Shown here: positions 34,909 to 44,745 of the stretch, piece after piece
Layout of the letters: the number at the start of each line of letters is the position of its first letter
How positions within the stretch are numbered: the first letter of the stretch is position 1
Assembly (NCBI GenBank): GCA_011773355.1
Contig: WVXT01000082.1
Span: forward strand, 2,404-63,128
Length of the DNA stretch: 60,725 bases
DNA from: a bacterium
GTDB lineage: Bacteria; UBA6262; WVXT01
Direction of reading: 5' to 3'
The notes under the pieces: model-generated
Database searches by the model: none
What the model saw: only the letters and a program-made list of their open reading frames with translations
What the model was told of the DNA's origin: nothing
Translations under genes and position numbers: made by a program

Positions 34909-37098
34909 ATGAATATAACATTTTTAAACCCGTCGTTCCTGTGGGGATTGCCAGTAGTTTCCATCCCCATACTTATCCATCTCCTCTCCCGAAGAAGGCC
35001 GATAACTTCCCCATTTTCTTCTGTTAGGTTTATTAAATTAGCCTCCACAACGGTAGTAAGAAAGTTTAAATTAAAGCAACTAATTTTACTTATATTGAGG
35101 TCTCTTATTCTTCTCCTATTAACTCTTCTTTTTGCCAGGCCTGTGGTGAGGAGAATGCCTTTGTTTGCCCAGGTAGAAGGGGTCTCACGGTCCAGTGTAA
35201 TTCTTATCGACAATTCTTATTCTATGGGATATATGAAAGAAGGAGAATCCCGTTTTGCTCTGGCCAAGAAAGTAGCCAGACGCATTCTTAAAATGGCTAA
35301 AAGAGGCGACCGAGCAGCAATCTTTTTGATTTCTGATGAAGTGAAACCTTTAGTCTCTTATCTCAGTGACGACAGGCAGATTCTTCGGCAGAGGTTGGAC
35401 GAAAGCAGTTTGAGTTTCCGTCCTACGCATCTCCTGCCGGGGGTCTCTCAGGCATATAAAATTCTCCAGGAATCCTCATCACCAAATAGAGAGATTATCC
35501 TGATTACAGATTTGGCAATTAACGGGTGGCCGGGGATCGATGGAAAGAGCATAAAAGAATTCGACCCGGACGTGAAGTTTATTATTATCGATTTAAATAG
35601 TGGGTTACTTTCCAACGTCGCCGTATCAGGAGCCGATTGTCGCCGACTGACTTTGGGAGAAACTTCCCAAATATCAGCTAAAATAAGAAATTATTCTAAA
35701 GAAGACATTTCCCGTCTGTTTGTTTCGGTTTTTCTTAAGCCCCAGGGCAGCTTTCAGATTGGTAGAGAAAGTGGAGAGAAAATAGGCCAGGGCTTTATGG
35801 AGTTAAAAGCAGGAAGAGAGACCACTAAAGATTTCTTCTACGATTTTCCTGAAGAGGGGACTTATCTGGGGAAGGTAGAGGTTCAGGAAGATAGTCTGCC
35901 CTGTGACGACAGATTCTACTTTAAAACAGAAGCATCAGAGAAAATTAGAGTGCTGCTGATTGATGGGGATCCGGGAATTTCTTCTTTTTCCAGTGAGACG
36001 TTCTACCTGACGCTCGGCCTTTCGCCGACCACGTCGGAAGTTTCCAATATACAGTCACCGTTGTCTGTTAAGGTGGTAACGCTGGATGAGTTTCCCCGCG
36101 AGAAATTAGATGATTTCTCCGTAATCTTCCTGGCTAATGTGGGAAAGGTTACCAGCTCCTTAACAGCCGGACTGATGAGTTTTGTGCGGGAAGGAGGGGG
36201 AGTCGTCTTCTCCCTGGGCGATAATGTTAATGCTCATGAATATAATCTCGCTTTGGGCAATCTCCTGCCAGCTCAGTTGATGGAAGTTAAAGAGAAATCT
36301 AAAGGAGAAAAAAAATTTAACACGATTAATTTTCAAGACTTTACTCACCCTATCCTAAAGGTTTTTGCCCAAGGAAAAGAGGGAGATTTAACCCGAGCAA
36401 GCTTTTACCAGTACTTTCCCACTCAGGTTAAACCTTGGGCAAAGGTAGTTCTCGGCCTTGAAGGCGATATGCCTCTACTTGTCGAAGGCGAACTGTCTTA
36501 TCCCGGGGCAGGCAGGGTGTTTCTGTTCACTTCTACTTTGGATAGGGATTGGAATAACTTGCCTGCCAAACCAGTCTTTTTACCTCTAATTCAACAGATG
36601 GTTAGTTATCTGGCTCTGTCTACTTTAAGGGAAGGCTCTGGGAGAAGTTTTCTTGTTGGCCAGGATATAAGCTACGAACTGGGTCCGGGGAAATTACCTC
36701 CATCTGTAGAAATAATAGACCCTCGGGGAAAAAAGTTTTCAATGATTCCCGTCCAGAATAGAGATTTCTCTGGCGTAGAATTTGGGCCTGTGGAGATGCC
36801 TGGTATCTATCAACTCTCGTATATAAGGGATAGAAAATGGAATAACAGATATCTGGCTGTTAACCTCAATATAGAAAGTGATGAGTCTAATCTGGACAAA
36901 ATGGCAACTAAGGAAATAAGAAAACTTTTTCCCGCTGCGCCTATTAAGATAATCGATGACTTGACTAATTTGGAAAAGGAGATTTTACAACTTCTTTACG
37001 GAAAGGAAATATCCAAAAATTTAACTTTTCTTTTAGTAGGATTCTTATTTTTGGAGGTTTTTTTGGCGAATCCACGCGAAAAAAAAGGTAATTTGTAA
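34909..37098 (+). CDS. BatA-like VWA membrane protein
   Basis: 729 residues. An N-terminal BatA-type hydrophobic pair (NPSFLWGLPVVSIPILIHLL and LKQLILLILRSLILLLLTLL), then a VWA domain with the metal-site motif DNSYS at 101-105, a long beta-rich periplasmic part (about 230-690, including a Rossmann-like stretch with LLIDGDPG), and a C-terminal membrane helix (LTFLLVGFLFLEVFL). It resembles the aerotolerance (Bat) proteins of Bacteroidetes and PVC-type bacteria. It starts 3 bases after the DUF58 stop and overlaps the next gene by one base. Confidence 0.85.
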   Translation: MNITFLNPSFLWGLPVVSIPILIHLLSRRRPITSPFSSVRFIKLASTTVVRKFKLKQLILLILRSLILLLLTLLFARPVVRRMPLFAQVEGVSRSSVILIDNSYSMGYMKEGESRFALAKKVARRILKMAKRGDRAAIFLISDEVKPLVSYLSDDRQILRQRLDESSLSFRPTHLLPGVSQAYKILQESSSPNREIILITDLAINGWPGIDGKSIKEFDPDVKFIIIDLNSGLLSNVAVSGADCRRLTLGETSQISAKIRNYSKEDISRLFVSVFLKPQGSFQIGRESGEKIGQGFMELKAGRETTKDFFYDFPEEGTYLGKVEVQEDSLPCDDRFYFKTEASEKIRVLLIDGDPGISSFSSETFYLTLGLSPTTSEVSNIQSPLSVKVVTLDEFPREKLDDFSVIFLANVGKVTSSLTAGLMSFVREGGGVVFSLGDNVNAHEYNLALGNLLPAQLMEVKEKSKGEKKFNTINFQDFTHPILKVFAQGKEGDLTRASFYQYFPTQVKPWAKVVLGLEGDMPLLVEGELSYPGAGRVFLFTSTLDRDWNNLPAKPVFLPLIQQMVSYLALSTLREGSGRSFLVGQDISYELGPGKLPPSVEIIDPRGKKFSMIPVQNRDFSGVEFGPVEMPGIYQLSYIRDRKWNNRYLAVNLNIESDESNLDKMATKEIRKLFPAAPIKIIDDLTNLEKEILQLLYGKEISKNLTFLLVGFLFLEVFLANPREKKGNL

Positions 37099-37868
37099 TG
37101 GTAAACAAAAAGCCGGGCTCGTTACTGGTTATAGGTATGGTTATTTGTAATCTGATTGCCAGTCCTCTTGTGGCTCAACAGAGGGACAGGTTTGTGTTCA
37201 GCCAATTGCGCTATAAAGGAGGAGATTGGGATCCCTACCCTACGGCATATAAGGAAATTCTACATTACCTGACGACAACTACCAGCGTGAAGGTTCAAAT
37301 AGCAAAAAGAGATTTATCATTGAATGATCCAGAACTTTTTTTCTCTCCTTTTCTGTATTTGGCCGGCAAGGAGGAATTTGCTCCCTTCACTGCACAAGAA
37401 ATAGAGAATCTTAGACGTTACTTATCCTGTGGAGGCCTACTGTTCATAGACGATGCTTCGGAAGAGACAAATCTCGGATTCAACAGGGCAGTGCACAGGG
37501 AAATGGAAAAGCTCTTTCCTGATGGGAAGCTAAAAAGGATTCCTCCAGACCATGCCGTTTTTCGTTCCTTCTATCTATCGCCTAGTGTGGTTGGCCGAAG
37601 GGTAGGCAATCCTTATCTGGAAGGCATCGATATCGATGGCCAAACAGTGGTAATCTACTCCCGGAATGACCTGGGAGGAGCTTGGGTCAGAGATAGATTA
37701 GGGAACTGGCTTTACGAATGTGTTCCCGGTGGAGAATTGCAGAGATTGGAAGCAATAAAACTGTTCTTAAACATTGTTATCTATTCTTTAACTGGCACAT
37801 ATAAAAGGGATGCCATTCATCAACCATATATTCAACAGAAGCTAAAAACTCGTAAGACAGCTCCCTAA
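37098..37868 (+). CDS. DUF4159 secreted protein
   Basis: 256 residues with a signal peptide (LLVIGMVICNLIASPLVAQQ, cut after VAQ). The rest matches DUF4159: FVFSQLRYKGGDWDPYPTAY, LYLAGKEEFAPFTAQEIENL, GGLLFIDDAS, HAVFRSFY and NDLGGAW, a Rossmann/GATase-like fold without clear catalytic residues. It is regularly found beside MoxR-VWA clusters. Its role is unknown. The C-terminal tail is basic (QQKLKTRKTAP). A palindromic repeat follows before the next gene. Confidence 0.85.
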   Translation: MVNKKPGSLLVIGMVICNLIASPLVAQQRDRFVFSQLRYKGGDWDPYPTAYKEILHYLTTTTSVKVQIAKRDLSLNDPELFFSPFLYLAGKEEFAPFTAQEIENLRRYLSCGGLLFIDDASEETNLGFNRAVHREMEKLFPDGKLKRIPPDHAVFRSFYLSPSVVGRRVGNPYLEGIDIDGQTVVIYSRNDLGGAWVRDRLGNWLYECVPGGELQRLEAIKLFLNIVIYSLTGTYKRDAIHQPYIQQKLKTRKTAP

Positions 37869-37878
37869 AGAAATCTTT

Positions 37879-37927
37879 GTAGTGTGGGGCCCCGATTTAT
37901 CGGGACACCCATAAAGGACTGCACTAC
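37879..37927. repeat. GTAGTG-type palindromic repeat, copy 2 (inverted)
   Basis: GTAGTG at 37879-37884 and CACTAC at 37922-37927 close a 49-bp unit with CCCCGATTTATCGGG in the middle. Read on the minus strand it begins GTAGTGCAGTCCTTTATGGG and aligns base for base with the copy at 32848. It sits inside the operon, between the DUF4159 and VWA genes. Confidence 0.75.
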
Positions 37928-37956
37928 CATTATGTTTTGTTGAGAGGAAACTAACT

Positions 37957-40173
37957 GTGGGTACTTTCCATTTTTCTTTAGACCCTAATAGACTGTGGCT
38001 GATAATAGTTGCCATCCTTGCCTTAGTAGTTCTGTTATACTGGAATTTCAAATGGATAGGGAAAAGAAAAGGTCTATTTTTTATCTTGAGACTGTCAATT
38101 TATCTCCTCCTGGTGTTTCTCCTGCTTGAGCCAGTAAAAACTATAGAGGAGGAGCCAGCCGAAGAAGCAAATGTTGCTTTTTTGATAGATACCTCAAGCA
38201 GCATGGAAGTGAAGGATCCCGTTTCCCGGTTCTCTCTGGTCAAAGAATTTCTGAAAGGTCCTCTGGTAGAAGGATTAAGAAAGAGATATAATCTTCTCTT
38301 TTTTACTTTTGCCTCCCTTTGCCAACGGGCTACAACAGAGGAAATCCTGCAGTCGATTCCTCAAGGGAAATCGACAGATATTGGCCAGGCTCTGAGCGGT
38401 TTAGAAGAAGAACTTCGTGGCCAAAGATTGGCGGGAATTTTCCTATTTACAGACGGGGCTCATAACGCGGGAATAGATCCCCTTCTGGTAACTGAAAAGA
38501 TTGATGCCCCCATTTTTTCCGTAGGTGTGGGGGACCCTCAAAAATTCAAGGACCTGCAAATTTCCCAAGTTCAAGTTAGCGATTTTGTTTTCAAGAATAT
38601 TCCCACAGAAATAGGGGTGAAGATAAGAAGCTACGGATTTGAAAATAAGGAGATATCGGTTATTTTGAAGAGAGAGACGGAAATACTGCAGACCAAGAAA
38701 GTTCGCATGCCAGAAGAGGGAAATGAGGTCTCTTTGAGTTTACGCTTCACTCCCCGCTGGATAGGTTCTTCCCACTATACGGTTTCCATTCCCTCTTATA
38801 GTGGTGAAATCTCCTTTGCCAATAATAGAAAAGATTTCAGCCTCCAGGTCCTGCGGGATAAAATTAGAATTCTCTACATCTGTGGGCAACCAAGCTGGGA
38901 ATATAAATTTTTAAGGACTGCTTTGAACAGCGACCCCAGCATAGAACTTGTCTCTTTCATAATTTTACGTAATCCGGAAAATATTTCCATTGTGCCGGAA
39001 AATCAGCTATCCTTGATTCCCTTTCCTACAACAGAAATATTTACTAAACAGATATTTAACTTCGATTTACTCATATTTGAAAATTTTACCTATACCCGCT
39101 TCGGGATCCCCAAAATTTATCTGGAGAACATTCGAAAATTTGTCATGGAAACAGGGGGAGGCTTTCTGATGATAGGTGGAGATAATTCCTTTGCCCGGGG
39201 AAGATATAAGGGAACGCCAGTGGGAGAGATATTGCCGGTGGAAATGGAGGATATAGGTGGAAACATTATAGATGGCAAGTTTAGAATGTTGGCCAGAGAA
39301 ACCACGCATCCAATTTTGAAGCTATCCGACAACCCGGGAGAGAATAGCCAGATATGGGCAGGGATGCCGGAGTTAGATGGCTGCAATCGTCTGTTAAGGC
39401 CGAAGCCTGATGCCATTGTTTTGGGAGTCCACCCTTTAATAAAAAATAAGTATGGAAATCTGGTAATACTTGCTATCTGGGAAAAAGGCAAAGGAAGAGT
39501 AATGAGTGTGGCTTCTAACAGTACCTGGCGGTGGCGTTTTCAGGCGCGGGCACGAGGCGGCACAGGTGCCCACTATGAACGGTTCTGGCATCAGGCTGTC
39601 CACTGGCTGGTGAAATCTCCCCAGCTAAAACTCGTCCATTTAGATACAGATAAGAAAACCTACGCAAAAGGAGAAGAGATTATTTTATCGGTTATGGTGT
39701 TTGATCGATACTATAGGCCCAGCGAACATGGACGGGTCTATTTAGAATTGGTGGACCCTTCAGGAAAGAAGATCGATTTAGGGAGCGCTTTAGCAAAAGA
39801 TAAGCGGGGGGAATACGGAACTAATTATTTAGCCGAGCAAGAAGGAAAGTATACATTTACTGCTACAGCCTGGGAAGGTTCAAAAGTTCTGGGCAGGGAC
39901 ACTATTTCCTGTAAAGTAGCCATTCCTTCTCTGGAGTGGGAAAATGCTCAACTGAACGAGCCACTTTTGATAGAACTGGCGGATCTAACAGAAGGAAAAT
40001 ATTTTCATATCAGCAATATTAGATCAGAAGAAATCATTTTACCAGAAGTAAGTAAGACTGCACCCGTAGTGAAAAGAGTAGCGGCTGTGTGGAACAATCC
40101 TTCTATTTTTCTTATTTTCTGTATATTGCTAGGTATAGAATGGTATATTCGCCGCAGAAGCGGTATGATGTAA
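37957..40173 (+). CDS. VWA and glutamine-amidotransferase-like membrane protein
   Basis: 738 residues. Two N-terminal membrane helices (LWLIIVAILALVVLLYW and FFILRLSIYLLLVFLLLEP), a VWA domain with metal-site motif DTSSS at 78-82, a central class-I-amidotransferase-like fold (ILYICGQPSWEYKFL, then TGGGFLMIGGDNSFARG) with no visible Cys nucleophile, a beta-sandwich, and a final membrane helix (FLIFCILLGIEWYI). This layout is known from membrane proteins of MoxR clusters. The start is GTG 37957 with GAGAGGAAA upstream. Confidence 0.85.
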   Translation: MGTFHFSLDPNRLWLIIVAILALVVLLYWNFKWIGKRKGLFFILRLSIYLLLVFLLLEPVKTIEEEPAEEANVAFLIDTSSSMEVKDPVSRFSLVKEFLKGPLVEGLRKRYNLLFFTFASLCQRATTEEILQSIPQGKSTDIGQALSGLEEELRGQRLAGIFLFTDGAHNAGIDPLLVTEKIDAPIFSVGVGDPQKFKDLQISQVQVSDFVFKNIPTEIGVKIRSYGFENKEISVILKRETEILQTKKVRMPEEGNEVSLSLRFTPRWIGSSHYTVSIPSYSGEISFANNRKDFSLQVLRDKIRILYICGQPSWEYKFLRTALNSDPSIELVSFIILRNPENISIVPENQLSLIPFPTTEIFTKQIFNFDLLIFENFTYTRFGIPKIYLENIRKFVMETGGGFLMIGGDNSFARGRYKGTPVGEILPVEMEDIGGNIIDGKFRMLARETTHPILKLSDNPGENSQIWAGMPELDGCNRLLRPKPDAIVLGVHPLIKNKYGNLVILAIWEKGKGRVMSVASNSTWRWRFQARARGGTGAHYERFWHQAVHWLVKSPQLKLVHLDTDKKTYAKGEEIILSVMVFDRYYRPSEHGRVYLELVDPSGKKIDLGSALAKDKRGEYGTNYLAEQEGKYTFTATAWEGSKVLGRDTISCKVAIPSLEWENAQLNEPLLIELADLTEGKYFHISNIRSEEIILPEVSKTAPVVKRVAAVWNNPSIFLIFCILLGIEWYIRRRSGMM

Positions 40174-40182
40174 GAGGAAAAG

Positions 40183-43100
40183 ATGGTCGACGCCTATTTC
40201 CAATTGATTAGAATAATTAGTAAAGTCAGAAGGTGGATAAGAATCAAAACTTTGATTGAAGGGATTCTTTTGTCTTTTTCCATTCTTATGGGATTGGTAA
40301 TAGTTCTTGGCATTTTAGACTATTCGATTTCTCTTAATTCCAAAATACGCCTCTATTTTCTTATAGGTCTTATTATTTCTATTATTATTCTCTTAGTGAA
40401 ATTTATTATGGTTCCTTTACTTTCCTCTTTAAGCGAAAACAAAATTGCGCTCAAAATTCAGAAAAGGTACCCCGTGTTAAGAGACGATTTGATAAATTCC
40501 ATACAACTCTTTCCCATAGCAAGCTCAGCAGGTGAAGTCTACGTATCTAAAGCTTTGATCGGCGAACTTATTACAAGGACTTCCCAAAAGGTGAGAATAG
40601 TTAACACTTTTAAGGTAGAAGACATGAAGCGTCTCAAGAAATTTTTCTTTATAAGTCTTTCAGTTTTTCTTATTTTCTCGTTTCTTCTCTTCTTCCCACC
40701 GCGTATTCTCCCCTTTTCGCTTCCCCGACTATTGCGGCCCTTGGATTATGAACAGGTGAATCGAATGCTCAGGATTACTCCGGGGAATGTAGAAGTGCTA
40801 TATGGCGAAAGTCAGGAGATTGCAGCGGAGATTTTCCAGAGAGGGGGGACTCCGTACTTAATATATAAGATTTCGGGAGGGAACTGGCAAAGAGCGAAAA
40901 TGGTTAGAGAAGCATACTCACCAAGAGAAGTCCGCAAGTTCTCCTATAAATTCTCGCAGGTTACTCACCCGATAGATTATTTTATTAAATGGAAAGATTT
41001 GCGTACACAGGCTTATTCAATCAGCGTAGTTGTTCTTCCGGAAGTAGGAGACATTTCTCTCAAATACATCTATCCTTCTTATACCAGATTGCCTGAGTTA
41101 AAGGTGGAGAAGACCAGTGGAGACCTTGAGGCCCTGCTGGGAACTCAAGTGCAAATGACTTTGAAAGCCAATAAGCCCATAAGAAAAGGATTTCTTCTGA
41201 CCGATGATGGGAAGAGACTGCCTCTCAAAATTGAGAGAGATTTGTACCTTAAGGAAGGTTTGGTTCTCACTGGCGAAAGGGTCTATTGGGTAGAGGTAGA
41301 AGATAATCAGGGCTATACGAATCCTCGTCCAATTAAGCACTACATAAGGACACTTCTCGACAGTCCCCCTCAGATAAAGATTATTGCCCCTGGTTCCGAC
41401 TTGACAGTCTCAGAGAAGAGCAAAGTTGAACTTGCTTATGAGGCGAGCGATGACTTTGGCCTAACCCAGATAGACCTTGTATACCAGAAATTGAGAGGGG
41501 AAAGTTATCAGTCGATGCAGCCGGAGAGAAAAAGGATTGAAAGATTTGAACCTGCGGTGGGTCAGAAACTCCGCGACTACCAGTGGGAGCTGGAAAATCT
41601 GCAGTTACGTCCTGGCGAGCTGATCAGTTATTACCTGGAAGCCTGGGATAACGATGCCATATCTGGGCCGAAAAGTAGCCTCTCCCAGACTTATTATCTG
41701 GAAGTATTCAGTTACCTCAAGGAACACGAAGAGATTGAACAGATGGAGCACCATTTCAGGGAGGAGATATTACGTATTCTGGGAGACCAGATTCTAGCCA
41801 AGGGTAGAGTAGAAGATTGGGAGGAAATACAAGGTGTGGAAGAGTTGAAAAGCATCCAGGCCGACCAGGGAAAAATCGAGAAGTCCACCGAAGACTTGCT
41901 TAAGTATTTACAGAAGCTCCTTCCTCGCATGGAAGCCGATCCTTTGGGCAATTCTCAAGTATATGCAGAATATGAAAACATGGAAGGGAACCTACAGTAT
42001 CTGAAAGATGAAAAAATGGCAGAAGTTTTATCTAAAATTTCTGAAGCAATGAAAGCAACAAGCGCCGACAGGAAAGAGCATATGGAAAAGGTGAAGAACG
42101 GTCAAGAAGAGATCATTTCCGAACTGGAAAAGATGTCTCTTTTGGCTGAGAACCTTCTCCAGGACGAGAAAATGCGCGACGTGCTGGGCACGGCCCAGGA
42201 GTTATTAGATAATCAGTCAGACCTTACTCAGAAGTTAGAAGAAATGGGAAAAGAAATAGATAAACAGAAATTGGAGGAACTTAAGAAGAGTCTGGCGGAA
42301 ATCACAAAACTTATGGCCAAGCTGGCAAAAAGTCTCTCGCAGCTTCCAGAAACTTTGCCGGAAGAATTCATCAATCAGGATGCGGTCAAGAGTCTCCAGC
42401 TGGGAGAGATGGCCGGCGATATAGAAAAGATGGCCGACCAGATTCTTAAGGGAGACCTGGAAGCTGCGTTGAACATAGCGAAGAACTTACTTAAAACGCT
42501 TTCCTCGACAATGGCCGTGTTGCAAGCTGCTGCCAATCAGGTGCCATCTTTTGGCAAGTCATCCCAACTATCGCAACAGGTAAATTTATATTCTCAGGAA
42601 TTAGAAAAACTAATTGCCGAAGAGAAAAAATTGATTGAACGCACTAATCAACTGGATAAGAAACGGTTGGAAGCTTTGTTTAAGAAGCAAGAGGCCTTGT
42701 TAAAGAAATTAGCTAAGTTACAAGAGGGAGTAATAAGAGAAGCGAAAGAATTACAAGAAAACTTGAAAGACAAATTGAAGTACATAAAAGTATATCCTGC
42801 TCTCTATCAGAACCTGTCCATAGTGTTGAGGAGAATGGAGGAAGTTCTCAGCGAGCTGTCCCAGGAGACTCCTCGCCGGGCAAGAGAGTTATTAAAAGAA
42901 ACTATCGGACGCCTGAATGGTATGTCGGGGATTATAGATAATTTCATCCTTCAGGTGGAAAAGGAAAAACAGAAAATTTCAATTGAATTATCTAAATTGT
43001 CCGAGGAAAAAGAAGAAGAGGAAGAGTTAACCCCACAACAGAAGAGCCTTCTATCCATGAGGGAAAATTGGGAAGCGAAAGAGAGAGATATTTCTGAAAC

Positions 43101-43701
43101 TGGAGAGAAGACTACCGCTCTCCGAGAGAAAGAAGAAGAGATAGCAAAATTACTAGAGTTTGAACAAGAAGTAATGGAAGTGTTCGAAGAAAAAGATCTC
43201 CAGGAACTTGAAAATCTGGCCAAAAAACAGAAAGAACTGGAAAGCCGCACGGGAGGACTGAGGCAGAAGTTAGAGGAACTTTCCGGCAAAACTTCCGCCA
43301 TTGGCCCACAAATTATCTCTAATATGGAGAAAGCTTCTTCGGCAATGGATAAAGCTTCTGGAGAATTGGAGAAGAAAAAGACCGAGCCTGCCCTGGAAAA
43401 GGAGAGAGAAGCTCTCTATTATCTGGCTCAGGGTAAAGAAGGCCTTGCTTCTGCTTCTAAAAAATTGATGGAAATAGCAAAAAGAGCCGGAAAGCCCTTT
43501 GTGGGTTTCCTTCAGCCAAGAGGAGGGACGCTTCCTGGAGGGAGGATGGGATTCAGAGAAGGCTATGTAAAAATTCCCGAAGCTCACGAGTACCAACCGC
43601 CCGAGGAATTTCGCCAGGAACTTCTGGAAGCCCTTAAAGAAAAATATCCAGAAATATATGAACAGCTGATCAAACAGTACTATCGGCGCCTCACAGAATA
43701 A
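40183..43701 (+). CDS. Large membrane and coiled-coil protein (DUF4175-like)
   Basis: 1172 residues, the longest gene here. Three hydrophobic segments lie near the N-terminus (about 22-46, 56-80, 150-175), then an extracytoplasmic region with Ig-like strands (about 200-510), then a long charged coiled-coil (about 510-1050) rich in E, K, Q and L, and a Gly-rich tail (FLQPRGGTLPGGRMGF). I match it to DUF4175-like proteins by layout. A scaffold or anchor for the preceding VWA proteins is inferred. It ends the operon 77 bases before a G-rich hairpin and guaA-like gene. Confidence 0.75.
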   Translation: MVDAYFQLIRIISKVRRWIRIKTLIEGILLSFSILMGLVIVLGILDYSISLNSKIRLYFLIGLIISIIILLVKFIMVPLLSSLSENKIALKIQKRYPVLRDDLINSIQLFPIASSAGEVYVSKALIGELITRTSQKVRIVNTFKVEDMKRLKKFFFISLSVFLIFSFLLFFPPRILPFSLPRLLRPLDYEQVNRMLRITPGNVEVLYGESQEIAAEIFQRGGTPYLIYKISGGNWQRAKMVREAYSPREVRKFSYKFSQVTHPIDYFIKWKDLRTQAYSISVVVLPEVGDISLKYIYPSYTRLPELKVEKTSGDLEALLGTQVQMTLKANKPIRKGFLLTDDGKRLPLKIERDLYLKEGLVLTGERVYWVEVEDNQGYTNPRPIKHYIRTLLDSPPQIKIIAPGSDLTVSEKSKVELAYEASDDFGLTQIDLVYQKLRGESYQSMQPERKRIERFEPAVGQKLRDYQWELENLQLRPGELISYYLEAWDNDAISGPKSSLSQTYYLEVFSYLKEHEEIEQMEHHFREEILRILGDQILAKGRVEDWEEIQGVEELKSIQADQGKIEKSTEDLLKYLQKLLPRMEADPLGNSQVYAEYENMEGNLQYLKDEKMAEVLSKISEAMKATSADRKEHMEKVKNGQEEIISELEKMSLLAENLLQDEKMRDVLGTAQELLDNQSDLTQKLEEMGKEIDKQKLEELKKSLAEITKLMAKLAKSLSQLPETLPEEFINQDAVKSLQLGEMAGDIEKMADQILKGDLEAALNIAKNLLKTLSSTMAVLQAAANQVPSFGKSSQLSQQVNLYSQELEKLIAEEKKLIERTNQLDKKRLEALFKKQEALLKKLAKLQEGVIREAKELQENLKDKLKYIKVYPALYQNLSIVLRRMEEVLSELSQETPRRARELLKETIGRLNGMSGIIDNFILQVEKEKQKISIELSKLSEEKEEEEELTPQQKSLLSMRENWEAKERDISETGEKTTALREKEEEIAKLLEFEQEVMEVFEEKDLQELENLAKKQKELESRTGGLRQKLEELSGKTSAIGPQIISNMEKASSAMDKASGELEKKKTEPALEKEREALYYLAQGKEGLASASKKLMEIAKRAGKPFVGFLQPRGGTLPGGRMGFREGYVKIPEAHEYQPPEEFRQELLEALKEKYPEIYEQLIKQYYRRLTE

Positions 43702-43725
43702 TTAGAATGAACCATCCTCGCACGT

Positions 43726-43749
43726 ACCCTCTCCCCTGGGGGAGAGGGT
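43726..43749. repeat. CCCTCTCCCC palindrome upstream of the GMP synthetase gene
   Basis: ACCCTCTCCCC and GGGGAGAGGGT form an 11-base perfect inverted repeat around TG, followed by TAGGGTGAGGGGG and then AAAGGAGG, the ribosome site of the next gene. Related CCCTCTCCC palindromes are common dispersed repeats in many bacteria. With such short spacing it could also act as a weak terminator for the operon before it, but no U-tract follows. Confidence 0.6.
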
Positions 43750-43778
43750 TAGGGTGAGGGGGAAAGGAGGATGTTTAA

Positions 43779-44714
43779 ATGGCGTGGGAAGCGAAGAAAT
43801 TTATCGAAGAGAAAATCTCACAGATAAAGAAAATTGTGGGAGACAAGAATGCTGTAGTAGCTACCTCGGGGGGAGTGGATAGCGTGGCCTGTGCATTTCT
43901 AGGACACGAAGCGCTGGGAGAAAAACTAATTGTTATTTTTATTGATGACGGGCTGATGAGGGAAGGTGAACCCAGGAAAGTCTCCCAAGAGTTTGGAAAT
44001 TTAGGTGTAAAAGTTAAGATAGTTGACGCCAGAGACGAATTCTTCAAAGCGCTTAAAGGAATCGAGGATCCCGAAGAGAAAAGGAAAAAATTTAGAGATA
44101 CTTTTTATAAGACACTGGGAAAGGCAATAAAAGAGAATAGAGCTTCATACCTCATTCAGGGCACGATAGCGGCGGACGTCTCAGAAACTGAAAGAGGTAT
44201 TAAGACTCAGCATAACGTTCTGGAACAAATAGGAATCGACCCCGGAGATTATGGATTTCAAGTTATCGAGCCTCTGAGAGAAATCTATAAACCTGAGGTA
44301 AGAGATGTGGCCAGAGAGCTGGGACTGCCAGAAGAAATTTACCAGAGAATGCCATTCCCCGGACCTGGTTTGGCCACGAGAGTCATAGGAGAAGTTAATC
44401 CTCAGAGGGTAGAGATGGTGAGGAAAGCAAACAGAATCGTCGAAGAAGAAATAAAAGAGTTAAAACCTTTTCAAGCATTTGCAGTTCTCATGAATGATAG
44501 AGCTACAGGAATGGTTGGGGGAAAAAGGGTCTTCGGAAACATAATGGTGGTCAGAAGCGTTGAGTCTAAAAATGCAATGACTGCTTCTGTGAGTAAAATT
44601 CCCTGGGAAATTCTGGAAAAGATTCAACAGAGAATTACTGAGGAGATACCTTCGGTTACCAAGGTCCTGTTTGACATTACTCCCAAGCCTCCTAGCACAA
44701 TAGAGTATGTTTGA
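43779..44714 (+). CDS. guaA: GMP synthetase subunit (ATP pyrophosphatase type, no amidotransferase)
   Basis: 311 residues. SGGVDS at 30-35 is the PP-loop, then DDGLMREGEP, GTIAADVSETERGIKTQHNV, MPFPGPGLATRVIGEV and the C-terminal dimerisation signature FDITPKPPSTIEYV. All synthetase motifs are intact but the N-terminal glutamine amidotransferase of bacterial GuaA (about 200 residues) is absent. This is the architecture of the archaeal synthetase subunit (GuaAb), which works with a separate amidotransferase; none is in the window. It amidates XMP to GMP, with ammonia or a partner. ATG 43779 has AAAGGAGG 9 bases upstream, so it is not a truncated fragment. Confidence 0.92.
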   Translation: MAWEAKKFIEEKISQIKKIVGDKNAVVATSGGVDSVACAFLGHEALGEKLIVIFIDDGLMREGEPRKVSQEFGNLGVKVKIVDARDEFFKALKGIEDPEEKRKKFRDTFYKTLGKAIKENRASYLIQGTIAADVSETERGIKTQHNVLEQIGIDPGDYGFQVIEPLREIYKPEVRDVARELGLPEEIYQRMPFPGPGLATRVIGEVNPQRVEMVRKANRIVEEEIKELKPFQAFAVLMNDRATGMVGGKRVFGNIMVVRSVESKNAMTASVSKIPWEILEKIQQRITEEIPSVTKVLFDITPKPPSTIEYV

Positions 44715-44745
44715 GGAGTAAGCACGCTGCACTTGTAACAAGTAA

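Noticed and set aside
43779-44714. guaA as a broken gene missing its N-terminus
   Set aside because: It has its own Shine-Dalgarno and ATG, and the sequence before it is a repeat and the end of another gene, with no amidotransferase remnants. The length equals the archaeal subunit.
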